A stretch of DNA of 64,000 bases from Streptomyces sp. CB09001 (GCF_003369795.1 NZ_CP026730.1:1674001-1738000); one strand, 5' to 3'; positions 9,020 through 16,651 are shown, numbered from the stretch's first letter. A program made the numbers and translations. Notes: generated by a model from the sequence alone, not told the origin.

Positions 9020-9391
9020 ATGACAGAAGGTTTGCAGCCCGGACGGGTCGAGACCGGCGCACGGTATGACGTGTTTCACACCGACTGCCTGGCGCGGGAC
9101 ATGGTCGACCACGTGACCAGCAGGTGGGGCATCTGGGTGCTGATCGCCCTGCGGCGCAACGACCTCCGGTTCTACGAACTGCGCGAGAGCATCCAGGGCA
9201 TCAGCGAGAAGATGCTGGCCCAGACCCTGCGCGTCCTGGTCGAGGACGGCCTGGTCTGGCGGGAGGTGGAGCCGACGACGCCGCCCCGGGTCACGTACGG
9301 GCTGAGCGAGTTCGGCCGGGACATCGGCGAGCCCCTGACGGAGCTGTTCGACCGCATCACCCGACGGCTGGTACCGCTCGACGCCGTCTAG
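9020..9391 (+). CDS. HxlR-family winged-helix regulator
   Basis: The 123-residue protein contains the HxlR core: CLARDMVDHVTSRWGIWVLIAL, FYELRESIQGISEKMLAQTLRVL (recognition helix), and the wing LVWREVEPTTPPRVTYGLSEFG. A cysteine (Cys23 in FHTDCLARD) sits at the position used for thiol or quinone sensing in several HxlR members. The ATG at 9020 is close to the likely promoter. It is divergent from the NmrA-like reductase, its likely target. Confidence 0.9.
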   Translation: MTEGLQPGRVETGARYDVFHTDCLARDMVDHVTSRWGIWVLIALRRNDLRFYELRESIQGISEKMLAQTLRVLVEDGLVWREVEPTTPPRVTYGLSEFGRDIGEPLTELFDRITRRLVPLDAV

Positions 9392-9453
9392 CCTCCGGGG
9401 CGCCGGGTGCACACTGGACAGCGGGACGAGTGCCCGACTGCGAGGTGGTACAG

Positions 9454-10368
9454 ATGCAGAGCCGCTTCCGGAGTGACCGGCGGTTGACCGTGCGCATGGG
9501 GATCACCCTGTTCCTGCTCGGCCTGTTGTACGTGGGCTTCGTCGCCGCGCTGATCGCGCTGCTGAAGTCCTGGGTCCTGGTCGTGGTGATCGTGGCGCTG
9601 GTGCTCGGGGCGCAGTACTGGTTCTCCGACCGGATCGCCCTGTTCGCGATGCGGGGCCGGGTGGTGGAGCGCGAGGAGTATCCGGAGCTGCACGGGGTGG
9701 TGGACCGGCTGGCGGCGATGGCCGACATGCCGAAGCCGGTGGTCGCGGTGTCGGAGATGGAGATGCCGAACGCCTTCGCCACCGGCCGCAATCCGGACAA
9801 CGCGGTGGTCTGTGTCACGACCGGGCTGCTGCGGCGGCTGGAGCCCGCGGAGCTGGAGGGGGTACTGGCCCACGAGCTGTCGCACGTGGCGCACAAGGAC
9901 GTCGCGGTGATCACGGTGGCGTCGTTCCTGGGCGTGATCGCGGGGCTGATCGTGCGGTTCGCCTTCTACTCCCAGCTCTTCGGCGGGCGGCGGGACCAGA
10001 ACACGATGGCGGTCCTGGCGGTCGTGATGGGGGTCTCGGCAGCCGTGTACGCGCTCAGCTTCCTGCTGATCCGGGCGCTGTCCCGGTACCGGGAGCTGGC
10101 GGCCGACCGGGCCGCGGCCCTGCTCACCGGGCGCCCCTCGGCCCTGGCGGCGGCCCTCACCAAGGTCACCGGCGACATCGCCCGCATCCCGACCAAGGAC
10201 CTGCGCACGGCCCAGGCCTTCAACGCCTTCTACTTCACCCCGGCCTTCGGCAGCGACCCCGGCCTCGGCCGGTTCTTCGCCACCCACCCCAGCCTGGAGC
10301 AGCGCCTCGACCAGCTGGGCCGGATCTCCGCCGAGCTGGGCGAGGCACCGGCCCCCGGCAGGGCCTGA
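9454..10368 (+). CDS. htpX: M48-family membrane zinc metalloprotease HtpX
   Basis: HtpX degrades misfolded membrane proteins. The 304-residue protein has two N-terminal membrane segments (about 15-37 and 40-57) and the HEXXH zinc motif in LAHELSHVAHKD (His140, Glu141, His144). The third ligand is likely Glu214 in RYRELAADRAA, and two further membrane segments lie between them. The start is ATG 9454; the region before it encodes no conserved sequence. It is followed 9 nt later by pspAB, an association seen in actinobacteria where both belong to phage-shock/envelope stress modules. Confidence 0.92.
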   Translation: MQSRFRSDRRLTVRMGITLFLLGLLYVGFVAALIALLKSWVLVVVIVALVLGAQYWFSDRIALFAMRGRVVEREEYPELHGVVDRLAAMADMPKPVVAVSEMEMPNAFATGRNPDNAVVCVTTGLLRRLEPAELEGVLAHELSHVAHKDVAVITVASFLGVIAGLIVRFAFYSQLFGGRRDQNTMAVLAVVMGVSAAVYALSFLLIRALSRYRELAADRAAALLTGRPSALAAALTKVTGDIARIPTKDLRTAQAFNAFYFTPAFGSDPGLGRFFATHPSLEQRLDQLGRISAELGEAPAPGRA

Positions 10369-10377
10369 GGCGCGGGC

Positions 10378-10956
10378 ATGGGACTGCTGGACATCCTGCT
10401 CGGCCGCTCCAGGGCCGTGGGCCCGGATCTGGACCGGCTCTTCGCGCTGCCCTCGGCGGCGGTGGGCCTGGAGGCCGCGGCCGGGTTCCGGCCCACCGGG
10501 CAGGGGGCGGTGTGCTTCGCGACGGTCGAGGGCGCCGCCTTCGAGCGCACGCACCGCGAGATCCGCGCCCTGCTGGACGCGGACGCCGGCCGGACCCCGG
10601 TGGATCTCACCCACGACTCCTACGGCTACTCCTGGCTCGTCTCGCGGCGCTCCCCGGGCGAGCTGCCCCTTCTGGTGAACGACCTGCACGCGGTGAACAG
10701 CACCCTGGAGGCGGGCGGGTTCGGCCCGCGGCTGCTGTGCTCCCTGGCCGGTTTCGTGGACGACGACGGGCGGCGGCTCGCCCTCGTCTACCTCTACAAG
10801 CGCGGCACGTTCTACCCCTTCGCACCCCAGCCCGGCGACCGGCGGCAGCGGGACAACGCGCTGGAGCTGCGGATCCGGGCGGTGCTCGCCGAGGAGCTGC
10901 CGGTGGAGGGCGACCTGGGCCGCTGGTTCCCGGTGTGGGGCGCGCCCGGACTCTGA
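10378..10956 (+). CDS. pspAB: PspA-associated protein PspAB
   Basis: The 192-residue soluble protein starts MGLLDILLGRS and contains LDRLFALPSAAVGLEAAAGF, LVNDLHAVNSTLEAGGFGPRLLCSL and LVYLYKRGTFYPFAP. I recognise these as the PspAB family that accompanies htpX or pspA genes in actinobacteria. The biochemical role is unknown; the context suggests an envelope-stress function with HtpX. It starts 9 nt after the htpX stop, so the two are probably cotranscribed. No pspA is visible in the window. Confidence 0.8.
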   Translation: MGLLDILLGRSRAVGPDLDRLFALPSAAVGLEAAAGFRPTGQGAVCFATVEGAAFERTHREIRALLDADAGRTPVDLTHDSYGYSWLVSRRSPGELPLLVNDLHAVNSTLEAGGFGPRLLCSLAGFVDDDGRRLALVYLYKRGTFYPFAPQPGDRRQRDNALELRIRAVLAEELPVEGDLGRWFPVWGAPGL

Positions 10957-10964
10957 CCGCCGCG

Positions 10965-11001
10965 GGCCGCCGCCTGTCAGTGCGGCCGCCGCCTGTCAGT
11001 G
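10965..11001 (+). repeat. 18-bp tandem direct repeat containing TGTCAGTG
   Basis: GGCCGCCGCCTGTCAGTG occurs at 10965-10982 and again, identical, at 10984-11001. The second copy forms the upstream half of the damage-type promoter described next. The duplication therefore gives two copies of the TGTCAGTG element, but only the second has a -10-like partner. Confidence 0.85.
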
Positions 11002-11015
11002 GGGTCGGGCACGAT
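10994..11015 (+). promoter_or_regulatory. PafBC/RecA_NDp-like promoter before the AlkZ-like gene
   Basis: TGTCAGTG (10994-11001), an 8-nt spacer, then CACGAT (11010-11015). The actinobacterial RecA-independent DNA-damage promoter motif is TGTCRGTG-N8-TANNNT; the upstream element matches fully and the -10 differs at one defined base. The start site would be near 11022. Confidence 0.6.
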
Positions 11016-11060
11016 GTCCGTACCGAGGACGCTACGGACGTGACGACGGGCGGAGGCCCC

Positions 11061-12248
11061 ATGGGTGACGGCGGACGACAGCACATCGGGACGGCCGAGC
11101 GGCGGCAGCGGCTGGCCCTGCGGCACCTGCTGGCGGGGGCCGCGCGGGCGGGGAGTCCCGAGGAGGTCGCCGGATCGCTGGTGGCGCTGCACGGCACGGA
11201 CCCGGCGGCGGTGCACCTGGCCGTGGGCGCGCGGCTGGCGGACGCGGCGAAGACCGTGGTCGAGACGGAGCGGGCGCTGTACGAGGACGGGGCGCTGGTC
11301 CGGATGCACGGCATGCGGCACACGGTGTTCGTGTTCCCCACCGAGCTGACGGCGGTCGTGCACGCCTCCACCGGCCGCACCGTCGCCGCCCGGGAGCGGG
11401 CCAGACTGCTCAAGAACATGGCGCAGGCAGGCGCCCCGGACGCCGCCTGGCTGGCCGAGGTGGAGGAGTCGGCGCTGGCCGCGCTGGCCCGGCGCGGCCA
11501 GGCCACGGCGGCCGAACTGGCCCGCGACGAGCCGCGGCTCAAGGAGCAGTACGTCTACGCGGCCGGGAAGAGCTACGAGGGAGTGCACACCGTCTCCACC
11601 CAACTGCTGAGGGTGCTGGGCGTGGAGGGCAAGGTGGTGCGGGGGCGGCCGCTGGGCTCGTGGACGTCCAGCCAGTTCCGCTGGGCACCGGCGCCCGAGC
11701 ATCCCGAGCTGGACCCGGGCGAGGCCCGGGCCGAGCTGTTGCGCCGGTGGCTGACGGCATGCGGTCCGGCGACCGAGGACGACCTCAAGTGGTGGACCGG
11801 GTGGCGGGTGACGGAGGTGCGCCGCGCGCTGACCGCGATCAACGCGGAGGCGGTCTCGCTGGACGAGGGCACGGGGTACGTCGTCTCCGGTGACACCGGC
11901 CCGGTCGCCGGGCCCGCCGAGCCGTGGGCGGCACTGCTGCCCGCGCTGGATCCCACCGCGATGGGCTGGCAGCGGCGGGACTGGTACCTCGCCCCCGAGC
12001 TGCGGCCGATGCTCTTCGACCGCAGCGGCAACGTCGGACCGACCGTGTGGTGGAACGGCCGCGTGGTCGGGGGCTGGGCCCAGCGGGCCGACGGCGGGAT
12101 CGTCTGGCGGATCCTGGACGACGACGGCCTCGGTCGCGAGGCGGAGAGCGCGATCGCGGCCGAGGCGGAGCGCCTGGCGTCCTGGGTGGGCACGGCCCGG
12201 ATCACCCCCCGCTTCCGGACGCCGCTGGAACGGGAGCTGTCGGCGTAG
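11061..12248 (+). CDS. HTH_42 / AlkZ-like winged-helix protein (putative DNA glycosylase)
   Basis: The 395-residue protein belongs to the winged-helix HTH_42 superfamily, which includes AlkZ and YcaQ, DNA glycosylases that unhook bulky or crosslinked bases. Family landmarks include MHGMRHTVFVFP and the C-terminal WWNGRVVGGWAQRADGGIVW. In AlkZ/YcaQ the catalytic motif is Q-x-Q or Q-x-D; here the equivalent early segment reads LVALHGTDP, giving H-x-T, so activity is uncertain. The ATG at 11061 has GGAGG upstream. The damage-type promoter 60 nt upstream supports a DNA-repair role. It could also be a non-catalytic DNA-binding member. Confidence 0.7.
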   Translation: MGDGGRQHIGTAERRQRLALRHLLAGAARAGSPEEVAGSLVALHGTDPAAVHLAVGARLADAAKTVVETERALYEDGALVRMHGMRHTVFVFPTELTAVVHASTGRTVAARERARLLKNMAQAGAPDAAWLAEVEESALAALARRGQATAAELARDEPRLKEQYVYAAGKSYEGVHTVSTQLLRVLGVEGKVVRGRPLGSWTSSQFRWAPAPEHPELDPGEARAELLRRWLTACGPATEDDLKWWTGWRVTEVRRALTAINAEAVSLDEGTGYVVSGDTGPVAGPAEPWAALLPALDPTAMGWQRRDWYLAPELRPMLFDRSGNVGPTVWWNGRVVGGWAQRADGGIVWRILDDDGLGREAESAIAAEAERLASWVGTARITPRFRTPLERELSA

Positions 12249-12260
12249 GCAGGTCGTCGA

Positions 12261-12297
12261 ACGCCGGGCGCCCTCGGCGCAGAAGGGCACCCGGCGT
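12261..12297. terminator. bidirectional terminator between convergent genes
   Basis: Arms 12261-12274 and 12284-12297 pair over 14 bp with one mismatch around a 9-nt loop. It sits between the AlkZ-like gene and the convergent 104-aa gene. Confidence 0.75.
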
Positions 12298-12302
12298 CCG
12301 GC

Positions 12303-12617
12303 TCACCGCGAGTACCGCATCAACGCCCGCACCATGTGGCACGTGGTGTCCGACGGCGGGTGGACCCCGATGGTCAGGGCGGCGCTCCGTATCCTCTCGT
12401 TGCGCGCCTGGTTGGGCAGGTAGACGCCGGAGTCGAGCAGGGCGATGGCGAGCCGCATCGCCTTGAGCCGGCGGTTGTGCGTCACGTACCACTCGCGGGG
12501 GCGGCCCGCCGGCAGCGGACGCTTCTCCACGGGTTCGTACGGCAGGTCGAGCAGGACGGGCCGCTTGGCGGTGGACTGGGTGGGCAACGGCTTCGGCTTC
12601 AGTGCGGCAGCGGGCAC
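12303..12617 (-). CDS. 104-aa conserved protein with damage-type promoter
   Basis: A small basic protein: Pro/Lys-rich N-terminus (AAALKPKPLPTQSTAKRP), central RPREWYVTHNRRLKAMRLAI, and an amphipathic C-terminus with GVYLPNQARNERIRSAA. No membrane segment or known domain was recognised. GTG 12617 is preferred because AGGAGG lies 6 nt upstream. The in-frame ATG two codons earlier would abut the Shine-Dalgarno sequence. A near-ideal TGTCAGTG-N8-TAAAAT promoter lies about 70 nt upstream, so induction by DNA damage is predicted. The cellular role is unknown. Confidence 0.7.
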   Translation of the reverse strand: MPAAALKPKPLPTQSTAKRPVLLDLPYEPVEKRPLPAGRPREWYVTHNRRLKAMRLAIALLDSGVYLPNQARNERIRSAALTIGVHPPSDTTCHMVRALMRYSR

Positions 12618-12684
12618 AGGCATCCTCCTGTCGCGGTCAGGGCGCCGTCCGGACCACCCGGCGACACCCTCGAACACTGCTTCT

Positions 12685-12706
12685 ATTTTACCGCCCACCA
12701 CTGACA
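12685..12706 (-). promoter_or_regulatory. full PafBC/RecA_NDp-type promoter for the 104-aa gene
   Basis: Read on the minus strand: TGTCAGTG (12706-12699), 8-nt spacer GTGGGCGG, then TAAAAT (12690-12685). This matches TGTCRGTG-N8-TANNNT at every defined position. The TAAAAT is strikingly AT-rich for this genome. Confidence 0.7.
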
Positions 12707-12791
12707 AAAGCCCCTGCCCACAAGGCCTTTCGGGGCCGCTGGGACCCACGTGGTGAACGAGTTTCGGCACCCTCCGGCTACCGTGTCCGGC

Positions 12792-13151
12792 ATGGAGATC
12801 TGGATCAATCCGGCCTGTTCGAAGTGCCGCAGCGCCATCAGCCTGCTCGACGCGGAGGGGGCCGACTACACCGTCCGCCGCTACCTGGAGGACGTACCGA
12901 GCGCGGACGAGATCCGCGAGGTGCTCACCCGGCTCGGACTCGAACCGTGGGACATCACCCGTACCCAGGAGGCGGTCGCCAAGGAACTGGGGCTGAAGGA
13001 CTGGCCCCGTGACGAGGCGTCGCGCGACCGCTGGATCACCGCGCTCACGGAACACCCGAAGCTGATCCAGCGCCCGATCATCACGGCGGACGACGGAACG
13101 GCCGTGGTGGGCCGCACCGACGAGGCGGTCCGGGACGCCCTGTCCCGCTAG
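12792..13151 (+). CDS. ArsC/Spx-like thioredoxin-fold protein
   Basis: The 119-residue protein starts MEIWINPACSKCRSAISLLD, giving an N-terminal CxxC (C9-x-x-C12). DVPSADEIREVLTRLG and LIQRPIITADDGTAVVGR (the cis-Pro loop) follow, which define the ArsC/YffB/Spx fold. Arsenate reductases of this type use the first cysteine and glutathione or mycothiol. Without ars genes nearby it is more likely a general thiol reductase. TACCGT at 12779-12784 lies 7 nt before the ATG, suggesting a leaderless transcript. Confidence 0.85.
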   Translation: MEIWINPACSKCRSAISLLDAEGADYTVRRYLEDVPSADEIREVLTRLGLEPWDITRTQEAVAKELGLKDWPRDEASRDRWITALTEHPKLIQRPIITADDGTAVVGRTDEAVRDALSR

Positions 13152-13269
13152 GGCCTGTCTCACCCGTGTGACGCAGGTTACGCGCGCGCATCGACGCGAC
13201 CGGTGAGTAACTCCGTTCGGTATCTCGTACATAGCGGCGTACGCTCCCCTACCTCTTCAGGAGGCGCGC

Positions 13270-13977
13270 ATGTCGCGCAGGAGAACTCTCGGTACGCAGA
13301 AGAAGATCGCGCTACTGGTCGGCGCCGCCGCGGTGGCCGGCGGCGGCGCCTTCTTCGCGGCGAACGCGTCGAACGCCGCGCAGACCACCCAGGAGGCGCG
13401 GACGAAGGCCGCCCAGGACTCGGGGGTCTGCCGGGGCCTGGCCACCGCGCTCGGCAACAACCAGCGGTTCATCGAGGGCCAGCGGGCCAACCCCGACGCG
13501 CAGTCGCAGGCCCGGATCGAGAACCGCGAGGCCGTCGTCGCGGAGATCGAGCGCAAGCAGGCGGCGTCCGGGTGCGCGGTCGGGGAGTCGGCTCAGGACC
13601 CCCAGGCCGCGCAGCCGCCGCAGTCCGGGCAGGACACCGGTGACCAGGCCGGTGACCAGGCGGGTGGCCAGGCCGGTGACCAGGCGGGTGGCCAGGCCGA
13701 TGACCAGGCCGGAGGCGCCGCGCAGACCGGCGAGCAGGTCTGCGCCGGTTCCACCGTCACCCTCTCCGGCGAGGGCGGCGCGCCCGCCGCCTCCAGCAAC
13801 CAGTTCCCGGTGGGCACGAAGCTCAGGGTGACCAACCTCGACAACGACAAGTCCACGACCGTGGAGGTGAACTCGGTCTCGGGAAGCTGCGCGCTGCTGA
13901 ACAACGCGGCGTTCGAACAGGTCCGGGAGGAGGGCAAGTTCCTGATCCGGCGGGCACTGATCGAGAAGGTCGGCTGA
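13270..13977 (+). CDS. exported protein with DQAGGQ repeats and RlpA-like domain
   Basis: The 235-residue protein has a basic N-terminus (MSRRRTLGTQKK), a hydrophobic signal/anchor segment (about 12-33) and a short coiled region around one cysteine. A Gln/Gly/Asp-rich linker of tandem GDQAGGQA units spans residues 124-147. A C-terminal ~75-residue domain (NQFPVGTKLRVTNLDNDKST) resembles the double-psi beta-barrel of RlpA-like peptidoglycan-binding proteins. It probably acts at the cell wall. Its N-terminus and linker style resemble the DUF1996 protein at 21.8 kb. GAGGCGCGC before ATG 13270 is the likely ribosome site. Confidence 0.75.
   Translation: MSRRRTLGTQKKIALLVGAAAVAGGGAFFAANASNAAQTTQEARTKAAQDSGVCRGLATALGNNQRFIEGQRANPDAQSQARIENREAVVAEIERKQAASGCAVGESAQDPQAAQPPQSGQDTGDQAGDQAGGQAGDQAGGQADDQAGGAAQTGEQVCAGSTVTLSGEGGAPAASSNQFPVGTKLRVTNLDNDKSTTVEVNSVSGSCALLNNAAFEQVREEGKFLIRRALIEKVG
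13639..13710 (+). repeat. six 12-bp in-frame tandem repeats
   Basis: Variants of GGTGACCAGGCC / GGTGGCCAGGCC are repeated six times without interruption, encoding the (G/A)DQAGGQA linker of the exported protein. Length variation between strains is likely. Confidence 0.9.
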
Positions 13978-13987
13978 GGCTCAGCCG
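13971..13987. terminator. short palindrome spanning both stop codons of convergent genes
   Basis: CGGCTGAG-G-CTCAGCCG is an exact 8+1+8 palindrome. It contains the TGA of the exported-protein gene and the TGA (as TCA) of the convergent hydrolase gene, which are only 3 nt apart. It is a possible minimal bidirectional terminator. Confidence 0.5.
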
Positions 13988-14853
13988 GCGGGCGCGGTGA
14001 GGAAGTCGCCGAGGCGGCGGCCGAGGCCGGGCGGCGCGCACTGGGGCAGCGCGTGGTGGGACACGTCCGGCAGGACGGCCGTCTCCACGTGCGGCAGCAG
14101 GGCCCGCGCCCGGGCCGCCACCTCGGCGGCGTCGTGCGTCCTGCTGTTCCCGGCCAGGAGCAGCAGGACCGGCACCGGGAGTGCGCGCAGCGCCGCCGGG
14201 GCCGGGCGCGGTCCGGTGACCGGCCTGCGCTCCGGGAAGCCGACGGCGGCCTCCTGGAGGGCCAGCCAGTCCGCGTCGAGCGGGGTCGCACCGGTCTCCC
14301 ACTCCAGGAAGGCCCGGACCCGGCGGGGCGTGGGCCGCAGCAGCATCGGCAGCGCGCGCAGCAGGTAGGCCGCCTTGAACCCGGCGAAGCACTGGGTCGG
14401 GTCCAGGAGGAACAGGCGGCGTACCCGGCCGGGGGCGTGCAGGGCGTGGTGCAGGGCGATCCAGGCGCCGTAGGAGTGCCCGCCGAGGTCGGTCTCCGGG
14501 ATGCCCAGACCGTCGAGGAGGGCGTCCAGCCAGCCGGTCAGGCCGGCGACCGTACGGGGGTGGCGGTCGCCGGCCGGCGTGCTGCGGCCCGGCGCGCCGA
14601 TCAGGTCGACGGCGTGGACGCGGTGGGTGCGGGACAGCTCGGCGGCCTGGGCGTACCAGGACGCGGAGGTCGCCGCACCGCCGCCCGGCAGCAGCACGAG
14701 GGGGCGGCCGTCGGCCGGGCCGGTCACCTGGACGTGCGTCTCGCCGAAGGGGGTGGGGACGGTCACCGACCCGGTCCCCGCGGGCCACTTGGCCAGGACC
14801 TTGTCGTAGGCGTCGTGGAAACGGCCGGCGTCGTACGGACCGCGAGCGCTCAT
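13981..14853 (-). CDS. alpha/beta hydrolase
   Basis: The 290-residue alpha/beta-hydrolase has an oxyanion region LVLLPGGGAATSASW, the nucleophile elbow GGHSYGAWIALHHAL (catalytic Ser) and a C-terminal histidine in LPDVSHHALPQ. There is no signal peptide. It is divergent from a MarR regulator, with a perfect palindrome in the spacer, which suggests substrate-inducible control. The substrate is unknown; carboxylesterase or epoxide/lactone hydrolase activity is possible. Confidence 0.85.
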   Translation of the reverse strand: MSARGPYDAGRFHDAYDKVLAKWPAGTGSVTVPTPFGETHVQVTGPADGRPLVLLPGGGAATSASWYAQAAELSRTHRVHAVDLIGAPGRSTPAGDRHPRTVAGLTGWLDALLDGLGIPETDLGGHSYGAWIALHHALHAPGRVRRLFLLDPTQCFAGFKAAYLLRALPMLLRPTPRRVRAFLEWETGATPLDADWLALQEAAVGFPERRPVTGPRPAPAALRALPVPVLLLLAGNSRTHDAAEVAARARALLPHVETAVLPDVSHHALPQCAPPGLGRRLGDFLTAPAG

Positions 14854-14902
14854 GAGCGGTGCCCCCTGTCTCGCTTGCTCCCTGTTCCTGGCTCTCCGGT
14901 AT

Positions 14903-14921
14903 TATCTCGTCGAACGAGATA
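14903..14921. promoter_or_regulatory. perfect MarR-type operator palindrome
   Basis: TATCTCGT-CGA-ACGAGATA is an exact 8-bp inverted repeat with a 3-nt centre, between the divergent hydrolase and marR genes. A degenerate second copy (CTTGTCGAGCGAG) follows immediately downstream. Spacing and symmetry suit a MarR dimer. Confidence 0.8.
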
Positions 14922-14976
14922 CTTGTCGAGCGAGGCGATCGCCGTGGCGGCGGAAGAGACCGAAGGGAGTGCCCGC

Positions 14977-15453
14977 ATGTCCGACCAGGGACCGGAGCTG
15001 GAGCTCGTCCACCTCCTTCGCGCGGTCACCGTCGAACTGGGCGCGCACAGCGCGCGGTTCGCACAGCGCAACGGCATGCACCCCACCGACGTCCGCGCAC
15101 TCGTCGCGCTCATGGACGCCGCACGGGCGGGCGAGGCGACGACCGCCGGGCAGCTGGGCGCCGCCCTCGGGCTGAACTCCGCGGGCACGACGGCGCTGGT
15201 CGACCGGCTGGAGCGGGCCGGTCACGTGCGCCGGGTGCGCGACGAACGGGACCGGCGCCGGGTCACCGTCGAGGTGGACGAGCGGGCCGTCGCACTGGGC
15301 TGGTCCCACTTCGGACCGCTGATCGGACGGGTGGTGGAACTGCTGCGCGGATACGACGAGCGGGAACTGGCGGCGATCAGGGGCTTCCTGACCGGTGTGC
15401 GGGAGGCGGCCGGGGACGACGGGCGTGAGCCGCACCACAACGAGCCCGGGTAA
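14977..15453 (+). CDS. MarR-family regulator
   Basis: The 158-residue protein has the MarR winged helix: TAGQLGAALGLNSAGTTALVDRLERAGHVRRVRDERDRRRVTVEV, including the DxRxxR-like wing. Dimerisation helices flank it. ATG 14977 has GGGAG about 8 nt upstream. It probably represses itself and the divergent hydrolase through the palindrome at 14903. Its stop codon overlaps the first half-site of the GlnR box for glnII, so the two loci touch. Confidence 0.9.
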   Translation: MSDQGPELELVHLLRAVTVELGAHSARFAQRNGMHPTDVRALVALMDAARAGEATTAGQLGAALGLNSAGTTALVDRLERAGHVRRVRDERDRRRVTVEVDERAVALGWSHFGPLIGRVVELLRGYDERELAAIRGFLTGVREAAGDDGREPHHNEPG

Positions 15454-15487
15454 CACGGGGTTCACATACGGGCAACGGTCGGGAAAT
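15450..15487 (+). promoter_or_regulatory. GlnR box upstream of glnII
   Basis: Half-sites GTAAC (15450-15454), TTCAC (15461-15465), GCAAC (15472-15476) and GAAAT (15483-15487) occur at exact 11-nt spacing, as at glnA. The second half-site is the weakest match. The first overlaps the marR stop codon (TAA 15451-15453). Confidence 0.8.
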
Positions 15488-15589
15488 CGCCCGTTGGCAC
15501 GCTGCACGGCAGTAGACGCGGCACCCCTGCCGCCCCAGCACCGCCGCACCCGCACGTGCGCCCGGACCCACCCCGAAGGATGTGGCCCC

Positions 15590-16621
15590 GTGACCTTCAA
15601 GGCCGAGTACATCTGGATCGACGGCACCGAGCCGACGGCCAAGCTCCGTTCCAAGACGAAGATCATCGCGGCTGCCCCCGCCGGTCCGGACGCCCTCCCG
15701 GTCTGGGGGTTCGACGGCTCCTCCACGAACCAGGCCGAGGGCAACTCCTCGGACTGCGTGCTCAAGCCGGTCTTCTCCTGCCCCGACCCGATCCGCGGCG
15801 GCGACGACATCCTGGTGCTGTGCGAGGTCCTGGACACGGACCTGACCCCGCACCCGAGCAACACCCGCGCCGCGCTGGCCGAGCTGTCCGAGCGCTTCGC
15901 CGCGCAGGAGCCGATCTTCGGCATCGAGCAGGAGTACACCTTCTTCAAGGGCGCCCGCCCGCTCGGCTTCCCCGAGGGCGGCTTCCCGGCCGCGCAGGGC
16001 GGCTACTACTGCGGCGTCGGCTCGGACGAGATCTTCGGCCGCGACGTCGTCGAGGCCCACCTGGAGAACTGCCTGAAGGCCGGACTCGGCATCTCCGGCA
16101 TCAACGCCGAGGTCATGCCCGGCCAGTGGGAGTTCCAGGTCGGTCCGCTGGCCCCGCTGGAGGTCTCCGACCAGCTGTGGGTGGCCCGCTGGCTGCTCTA
16201 CCGCACCGCCGAGGACTTCGAGGTCTCCGCCACCCTCGACCCCAAGCCGGTCAAGGGCGACTGGAACGGCGCGGGCGCGCACACCAACTTCTCCACCAGG
16301 GCGATGCGTGAGGGTTACGACGCGATCATCACCGCCGCCGAGTCGCTCGGCGAGGGCTCCAAGCCGATGGACCACGTCAAGCACTACGGCGCCGGCATCG
16401 ACGACCGCCTCACCGGCCTGCACGAGACCGCCCCGTGGAACGAGTACTCCTACGGCGTCTCCGACCGCGGCGCCTCGGTGCGCATCCCGTGGCAGGTCGA
16501 GAAGGACGGCAAGGGCTACATCGAGGACCGCCGCCCCAACGCCAACGTCGACCCGTACGTCGTGACGCGGCTCCTCGTCGACACCTGCTGCACGGCGCTG
16601 GAGAAGGCCGGCCAGGTCTGA
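15590..16621 (+). CDS. glnII: glutamine synthetase type II (eukaryotic-like)
   Basis: GSII makes glutamine from glutamate and ammonia and is heat-labile and not adenylylated. The 343-residue sequence has WGFDGSSTNQAEGNSSD, FGIEQEYTFF, INAEVMPGQWEFQVGP, GAGAHTNFST and the C-terminal EDRRPNANVDPYVV, all GSII hallmarks. GTG 15590 is used, with GAAGGA upstream. The GlnR box about 100 nt upstream predicts induction under nitrogen limitation. Streptomyces typically keep both GSI and GSII, and here both are within 8 kb. Confidence 0.97.
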   Translation: MTFKAEYIWIDGTEPTAKLRSKTKIIAAAPAGPDALPVWGFDGSSTNQAEGNSSDCVLKPVFSCPDPIRGGDDILVLCEVLDTDLTPHPSNTRAALAELSERFAAQEPIFGIEQEYTFFKGARPLGFPEGGFPAAQGGYYCGVGSDEIFGRDVVEAHLENCLKAGLGISGINAEVMPGQWEFQVGPLAPLEVSDQLWVARWLLYRTAEDFEVSATLDPKPVKGDWNGAGAHTNFSTRAMREGYDAIITAAESLGEGSKPMDHVKHYGAGIDDRLTGLHETAPWNEYSYGVSDRGASVRIPWQVEKDGKGYIEDRRPNANVDPYVVTRLLVDTCCTALEKAGQV

Positions 16622-16623
16622 TC

Positions 16624-16644
16624 CCCGGGCCGCCGCGGCCCCCG
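16624..16644 (+). terminator. hairpin after glnII
   Basis: GGGCCG (16627-16632) pairs with CGGCCC (16636-16641) around CCG, with additional flanking C/G pairing. It starts a few bases after the glnII stop. It is short but very GC-rich. Confidence 0.5.
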
Positions 16645-16651
16645 GCCGCGT

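Noticed and set aside
13639..13710. CRISPR-like array from regularly spaced repeats
   Set aside because: The 12-bp units are contiguous, in frame and encode a protein linker; there are no spacers.
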